The translations under genes were made by a program, and so were the position numbers. Below are positions 60,609-64,000 of a stretch of 64,000 nucleotides of DNA, one piece after another. Each line of letters opens with the position of its first letter. Position 1 is the stretch's first letter. Below the pieces are notes generated by a model. The model saw only the letters and a program-made list of their open reading frames with translations, was not told where the DNA came from and did not search any database. The stretch comes from Novosphingobium mangrovisedimenti (lineage in GTDB: Bacteria > Pseudomonadota > Alphaproteobacteria > Sphingomonadales > Sphingomonadaceae), in contig NZ_JANZXA010000003.1 in NCBI RefSeq assembly GCF_025153475.1, forward strand, positions 1-64,000, written 5' to 3'.

Positions 60609-61376
60609 TCACCTAGCGCGGTGAAGGTGACAGGTCACGACCTCGTATGTCACTTCGCCTCCGTTTCGGTCGAAAGCGGCCATGACGCGGCGCAGGGTAG
60701 CGGGCGGTAGCGGGCGGTGGCCGGGCCCGGGCGTGCCGGCGCCGATCGCCTTCACCGCATGGAGGAAGGCGCGCGCATCGGCGTGGCGCTCGACGCGATT
60801 CTCGACCGTCAGCGATTCGGGATCAAGTGCGGCGAAGGCTTCCACCGGCGCGAAAGGCGGGGTTCCGGGCTCCAGCCCTTCGGCTTCGTGCGCGGCGCGC
60901 CATTCGGCGAAGCTGCCGGGGCCGAGCGTGGTGACGATGCAATGGCCGCCCGGCGCGAGCCATCCGGCCATGCGCGCCAGCGCGGCGGGGGCATCGTCGA
61001 ACCACTGCAGCGCGAGGCTGGAGCAGATGAGGTCGAAGGGGCCGCCTTGCGGCGTGTCGTGCTCACCGTCGAGCACAGCGAAGTGGCGATGCGGCGTCTC
61101 GCCCAGCCGCTCGCGGCAGCGCGCGAGCATGTCGGGGGCGATGTCAGTGATGAGCCAGTCGCCGTCCCCGCCGCCCCCTATGCCAGCCTCTGCCAGCGCC
61201 TGCGTCAGGAAGCCGGTGCCGCAGCCCACTTCGAGCACGCGCGGGTTTTCCGGCAGGTCGAGCGCGGCAATGCGCGCGGCAAGGGCCTGCGCCACCTCGC
61301 GCTGGATTCGGGCGTGGCGGTCATAGTCCCGCGCCCCGGAAAAGGCCCGGGCGATCCGTTCGCGCTGCTCGCTCAT
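60609..61376 (-). CDS. bioC: malonyl-ACP O-methyltransferase
   Basis: A 255-residue SAM methyltransferase that caps malonyl-ACP so that it can enter fatty-acid synthesis as a pimelate precursor. The start at 61376 (MSEQRERIARAFSGARDYDR) overlaps the stop of the upstream esterase gene. Motif I is VLEVGCGTGFLTQAL; ICSSLALQWFDD and GGHCIVTTLGPGSFAEW are characteristic of BioC. Confidence 0.94.
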   Translation of the reverse strand: MSEQRERIARAFSGARDYDRHARIQREVAQALAARIAALDLPENPRVLEVGCGTGFLTQALAEAGIGGGGDGDWLITDIAPDMLARCRERLGETPHRHFAVLDGEHDTPQGGPFDLICSSLALQWFDDAPAALARMAGWLAPGGHCIVTTLGPGSFAEWRAAHEAEGLEPGTPPFAPVEAFAALDPESLTVENRVERHADARAFLHAVKAIGAGTPGPGHRPLPPATLRRVMAAFDRNGGEVTYEVVTCHLHRAR

Positions 61377-61993
61377 GCCAGTGCGTCCAGTGCCCCGCGG
61401 ATGGCCTGCGCGCACAGTTCGGGATGTTCGATCGGAAGCAGGTGTCCCGCTGCCTCATGGTCCACGCGCCGCACGTCGCATCCGGCGAAAACCGAGGTGC
61501 GCATGTTCGGCGGCAGGATCGGATCGCGCCCGCCGCTCAGCACCACGACCGGCACTTGCGGCAGCGGCGGTCGGGCATCGCGCAGGCGCAGCAGGTCGGC
61601 GCGCAGCGGGGCCTCGTCGATCTCGCCGAAGGGATCGTCGCACCCGCAGGTGTGCCGGAAGTCCGCGAGGACCGCGCGCGGGTCGGTCTCGAAGCGGCGC
61701 AGCATGCGGTCGACCACGCGCACCGGCACGCCGGGCTTGCCGGGCAGCGCGGTGAACCGCTCGAAGCCGTTGATCGCGACGAGCCCGGCAAGGCCCGGCG
61801 GCGGATCGGAAAGCACGCGCATGGTGCCGAAGGAATGAGTCACGGCAAGGCACGGCCCCTCGACCCGCGGCGCATCGGGCGCGCCGAAATAGCCGCGGTC
61901 GTCGATGGCGTGGGGCCATTCGGGCAGGAGCGTGGCGAGCGCGTCCCAGACATGCCGGTCGAATCCCCAGCCGTGCGCGAAGAGCAGCTTCAC
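61373..61993 (-). CDS. bioH: BioH-like pimeloyl-ACP methyl ester esterase
   Basis: A 206-residue alpha/beta hydrolase starting at GTG 61993 (VKLLFAHGWGFDRHVWDAL), which overlaps the bioF stop. The likely triad is Ser54 in VTHSFGTM, Asp in SGGRDPILP and His in AAGHLLPIEHPE. Note that the nucleophile elbow is T-H-S-F-G, with Thr in place of the first Gly of GxSxG. It is shorter than E. coli BioH (256). Position between bioF and bioC makes the gatekeeper esterase role likely; it may be closer to BioG-type enzymes. The symbol is assigned by role. Confidence 0.8.
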   Translation of the reverse strand: MKLLFAHGWGFDRHVWDALATLLPEWPHAIDDRGYFGAPDAPRVEGPCLAVTHSFGTMRVLSDPPPGLAGLVAINGFERFTALPGKPGVPVRVVDRMLRRFETDPRAVLADFRHTCGCDDPFGEIDEAPLRADLLRLRDARPPLPQVPVVVLSGGRDPILPPNMRTSVFAGCDVRRVDHEAAGHLLPIEHPELCAQAIRGALDALA

Positions 61994-63153
61994 AGCGCGG
62001 CCTTTAGCGCCGCCAGGAACGCATCGACATCTTCGCGCGCATGGCTGGCGCGCAAGGCGAGGCGCAGGCGGCTGGTGCCCGGCGGCACCGTCGGCGGGCG
62101 GATGGCCGAGGCGAGGAAACCTGCCGCTTCCAGCTTTGCGGAGAGCGCCAGCGTGTCCTCCTCGGCGCCGATCATGGCAGGCACGATCTGCGTGGACGAA
62201 GCGCCATGGTCCAGCCCGAGCGCGGCAAGGCCGGTGCGCAGGCGCTCGCCCAGCGCGGCGAGGTGTGCGCGTTCGGCTTCCATGCCCGGCACGATATCCA
62301 GCGCCGCGTCGATCGCGCCCAGTACGGCGGGCGGCGGCGCGGTGGTGAAGACGAAGCCGCTCGCCGTATTGACGAGGTAGTCGATCAGCACCTGCGATCC
62401 CGCGACATAGGCGCCGAAGCCGCCCAGCGCCTTGCTGAAGGTGCCCATGATGAGGTCGATCCGGCCCGGCACTTCGGCGCTCAATCCCTTGCCCTGGGGG
62501 CCGAGTACGCCGGTGGCATGAGCCTCGTCGACGAACAGCGCGGCATCGTGCGCTTCGGCAAGCGCGGCCAGGCGCGGCAGGTCGGCGCGGTCGCCGTCCA
62601 TCGAGAACACGCTTTCGGTCAGGATCAGCCGCGCCGGGGCATCGGCGCCCTTGCTCGCCAGCAGCGTTTCGAGGTGGTCGAGATCGTTGTGGCGGAAGCG
62701 GTGCTGGCGCACGCCGGCCATGGAGACGCCGGCATGCATGCTCGCGTGGATCAGCCGGTCGGTGAACACCGCCGCGCCCGGGATGGCCGCCAGCAGCGCC
62801 GGGATCACCGCCGCGTTGGCCTGCCAGCCGGTGGCGAAGAGCAGCGCGGCCTCGGTGCCCTTGAACGCGGCGATCTTCGCTTCGAGCGCGAGATGGGCCG
62901 CACTCGTCCCCGTCACCAGCCGCGATGCGCCCGAGCCGGTGCCGTGGGCCGCCGTCCATTCGCGCGCGCGCTCGACCAGCAGCGGGTGCCGGGCAAGGCC
63001 GAGGTAGTCGTTGCTCGAAAAGTCGACCAGCTCACGCCCCTCGCGCAGCACGCGCCCGCCCGGTGCAAGCGTGCTGGCGCGCAATGTCCGTCGCTGCCCC
63101 GCACGCTCGATCCGCGCGAGGGCGGCTTCAAGAAAGGAATCGAGCCGGCTCAT
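61990..63153 (-). CDS. bioF: 8-amino-7-oxononanoate synthase
   Basis: A 387-residue PLP enzyme condensing pimeloyl-ACP with L-alanine to KAPA. Features: DFSSNDYLGLARHPLL, GTGSGASRLVTGTSAAHLAL, FVDEAHATGVLGPQGKG (PLP Asp and His) and the lysine in LIMGTFSKALGGFGAYVAG. First gene of the operon bioF-bioH-bioC-bioD-bioA, all overlapping or within 6 bases. bioB is not in the window. Confidence 0.96.
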   Translation of the reverse strand: MSRLDSFLEAALARIERAGQRRTLRASTLAPGGRVLREGRELVDFSSNDYLGLARHPLLVERAREWTAAHGTGSGASRLVTGTSAAHLALEAKIAAFKGTEAALLFATGWQANAAVIPALLAAIPGAAVFTDRLIHASMHAGVSMAGVRQHRFRHNDLDHLETLLASKGADAPARLILTESVFSMDGDRADLPRLAALAEAHDAALFVDEAHATGVLGPQGKGLSAEVPGRIDLIMGTFSKALGGFGAYVAGSQVLIDYLVNTASGFVFTTAPPPAVLGAIDAALDIVPGMEAERAHLAALGERLRTGLAALGLDHGASSTQIVPAMIGAEEDTLALSAKLEAAGFLASAIRPPTVPPGTSRLRLALRASHAREDVDAFLAALKAAL

Positions 63154-63542
63154 CGCGCCTGCCGGTATGGCATGGCGCGCCCGGGCACAATGGCTGAGGG
63201 CGCAGCGGCGTGCCGGTTCGTGCCGTTTGTGCGCTTATGCCAGGGCTCTTGGACGGGACGTCATACGTTCAACGTTCACCGAAGGCGGTGCGGGCTCCCA
63301 TGGCAGCTATCCGCGATTTTCGCGCAAAGCTGCCTTTCCGGACATGCAGACAAAGGTGTCATCGCACCTATGGCTGCTACGCGCCCTAGTCGGTCGTTCG
63401 AGGGCCGATTCTACGCGCCAGGGAACGGATCTTCCGGTCTCGTGCCGACCTCATCGGCCAGCAGCGAAGATGGGTGGAAAGCTGCAGTTCAGAACTGCCG
63501 TGTCAGGCAAGAAGGTGAGCTAGCAAAACAACCTACGACGAG
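63154..63542. other. intergenic region upstream of bioF
   Basis: 389 bases. It must contain the bioF promoter on the minus strand. Frames here are Arg/Ser-rich and not convincing. I saw no clear BirA-type operator and no mobile-element end. It may include the decayed edge of the accessory DNA at the right. Confidence 0.5.
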
Positions 63543-64000
63543 TCACAGCTCAAAGGAGGCAAGCCCCATTGCTGCGCCAATCGGGTACCAGACATTTTGC
63601 CATCTGACCCTAGCGAGATCCGTCCCAACAAAGGAGGTCTCGTCGTTTCCCTTTCGCAGAAGCTTGCCCCCTTCCAGAAGCTCATAGTTCTGACCGTCGA
63701 GAACACGATCGCTGGACTTCACAGACAGCACCGATCGGAGCGGAAGAACGTAGATGGGATCATCTGCTACTAGATAAAACTCGTCAAACAGGTGTGCGTA
63801 GTTCTCCATGTGGACGCCAAGTTCAACGGAATAGAGGTCATGTGCCAAGACATTGATCCGAACCTCACCCTTGTCGTACTCTGTCGTCTGCCCGTCCAAT
63901 TCCTTAATGTAGTATTCGTCCTCCGGCGGGACGAACACAAACGCGGTAATGAAGGATTTTTCGTGCAGCCAGCCAACGGCATGAGTGATGAATAAATCTA
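63543..64000 (-). CDS. hypothetical protein, cut by the right edge
   Basis: The frame is open from 63543 to the end of the window. A GTG at 63938 would give 131 residues, but the reading frame continues upstream as ...ITHAVGWLHEKSFITAFVFVPPEDE without a stop, so the true start is probably beyond 64000. The protein is acidic and aromatic-rich (DEYYIKELDGQTTEYDKGEV), with a beta-rich look and a hydrophobic WYPIGAAMGLASFEL end. Base composition is clearly lower in GC than the bio genes, suggesting an accessory origin. Unrecognised. Confidence 0.55.
   Translation of the reverse strand, partial: DLFITHAVGWLHEKSFITAFVFVPPEDEYYIKELDGQTTEYDKGEVRINVLAHDLYSVELGVHMENYAHLFDEFYLVADDPIYVLPLRSVLSVKSSDRVLDGQNYELLEGGKLLRKGNDETSFVGTDLARVRWQNVWYPIGAAMGLASFEL

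Noticed and set aside
59971-60612. Apparent 630-residue fusion spanning bioA and bioD on the minus strand
   Set aside because: The upstream part is the out-of-frame shadow of bioD; bioA starts at GTG 59970 overlapping the bioD stop.
61994-62959. Long frame upstream of the BioH-like esterase
   Set aside because: It is an out-of-frame reading of bioF; Arg/Gly/Ala-rich with no domain.
63170-63523. Coding sequence between bioF and the right-edge gene
   Set aside because: Open frames are Arg/Ser/Cys-rich, overlap the bioF promoter and have no start signal.

Overview
The window is a GC-rich (clearly over 60% by eye) chromosomal segment from an alphaproteobacterium. It is most like a sphingomonad (Sphingomonadaceae, Novosphingobium-like). 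This rests on protein wording and gene sets typical of that group: a membrane-anchored cytochrome c, TTG/GTG-started and translationally coupled genes, a secB / Tim44-like adaptor / mltA / Smr cluster, and a MoxR-DUF58 operon. The genus assignment is inference; no 16S gene is present.

Layout. (1) 1-2.7 kb: accessory DNA with small unknown genes, an HNH-like protein and an AlpA/excisionase-type DNA-binding protein. It abuts the 3' end of a tRNA-Gln(CTG) gene and looks like one end of an integrated element. (2) 2.9-6.7 kb: ppx/gppA-rlmE, cytochrome c and prephenate dehydratase. (3) 6.7-13.0 kb: a tightly overlapping six-gene membrane/chaperone operon (DUF4129, DUF4350, MoxR ATPase, DUF58, SpoIIM-like, RDD), followed by two GNAT acetyltransferases. 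(4) 14.2-19.0 kb: cytochrome P450, a ZntB-like transporter divergent from ispG, a membrane protein and a retropepsin-like protease. (5) 19.2-27.7 kb: rpoC and rpoB on the minus strand. (6) 28.0-33.9 kb: an APH-fold kinase, a small secreted peptide / DUF2975 / HTH operon, rplJ-rplL (detached from rpoBC and on the other strand), and a CHAD-CYTH pair. (7) 33.9-39.5 kb: a GGDEF-EAL signalling protein, a molybdopterin oxidoreductase with a TetR regulator, and a small excalibur protein. (8) 39.6-45.4 kb: ubiE-ubiB, a polytopic membrane protein, coaBC (with a long insert) and dut. (9) 45.4-54.1 kb: two tiny membrane ORFs, a DUF4136 lipoprotein, a MOSC protein, trpS, murJ, secB, a TimA-like adaptor, mltA and an Smr protein. 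(10) 54.1-58.6 kb: ahpC-ahpF flanked by accessory-looking DNA with a cluster of 20-21 bp spaced repeats and two orphan genes. (11) 58.7-63.2 kb: the biotin operon bioF-bioH-like-bioC-bioD-bioA, all overlapping or nearly so; then a gene cut by the right edge.

Most of the window is core metabolism and information processing. The accessory parts are 1-2.7 kb, about 54.1-54.6 kb, 57.0-58.7 kb and 63.2-64 kb. The observations most worth following are the split of rplJL from rpoBC, the 20-21 bp spaced inverted/direct repeats at 57.13-57.25 kb, the roughly 150-residue insert inside CoaBC, the tandem micro-ORFs at 45.36-45.71 kb that share one frame across a TGA, and the self-contained promoter/operator in front of the secreted peptide-DUF2975-HTH operon. 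No CRISPR array, rRNA operon or intact transposase was seen.
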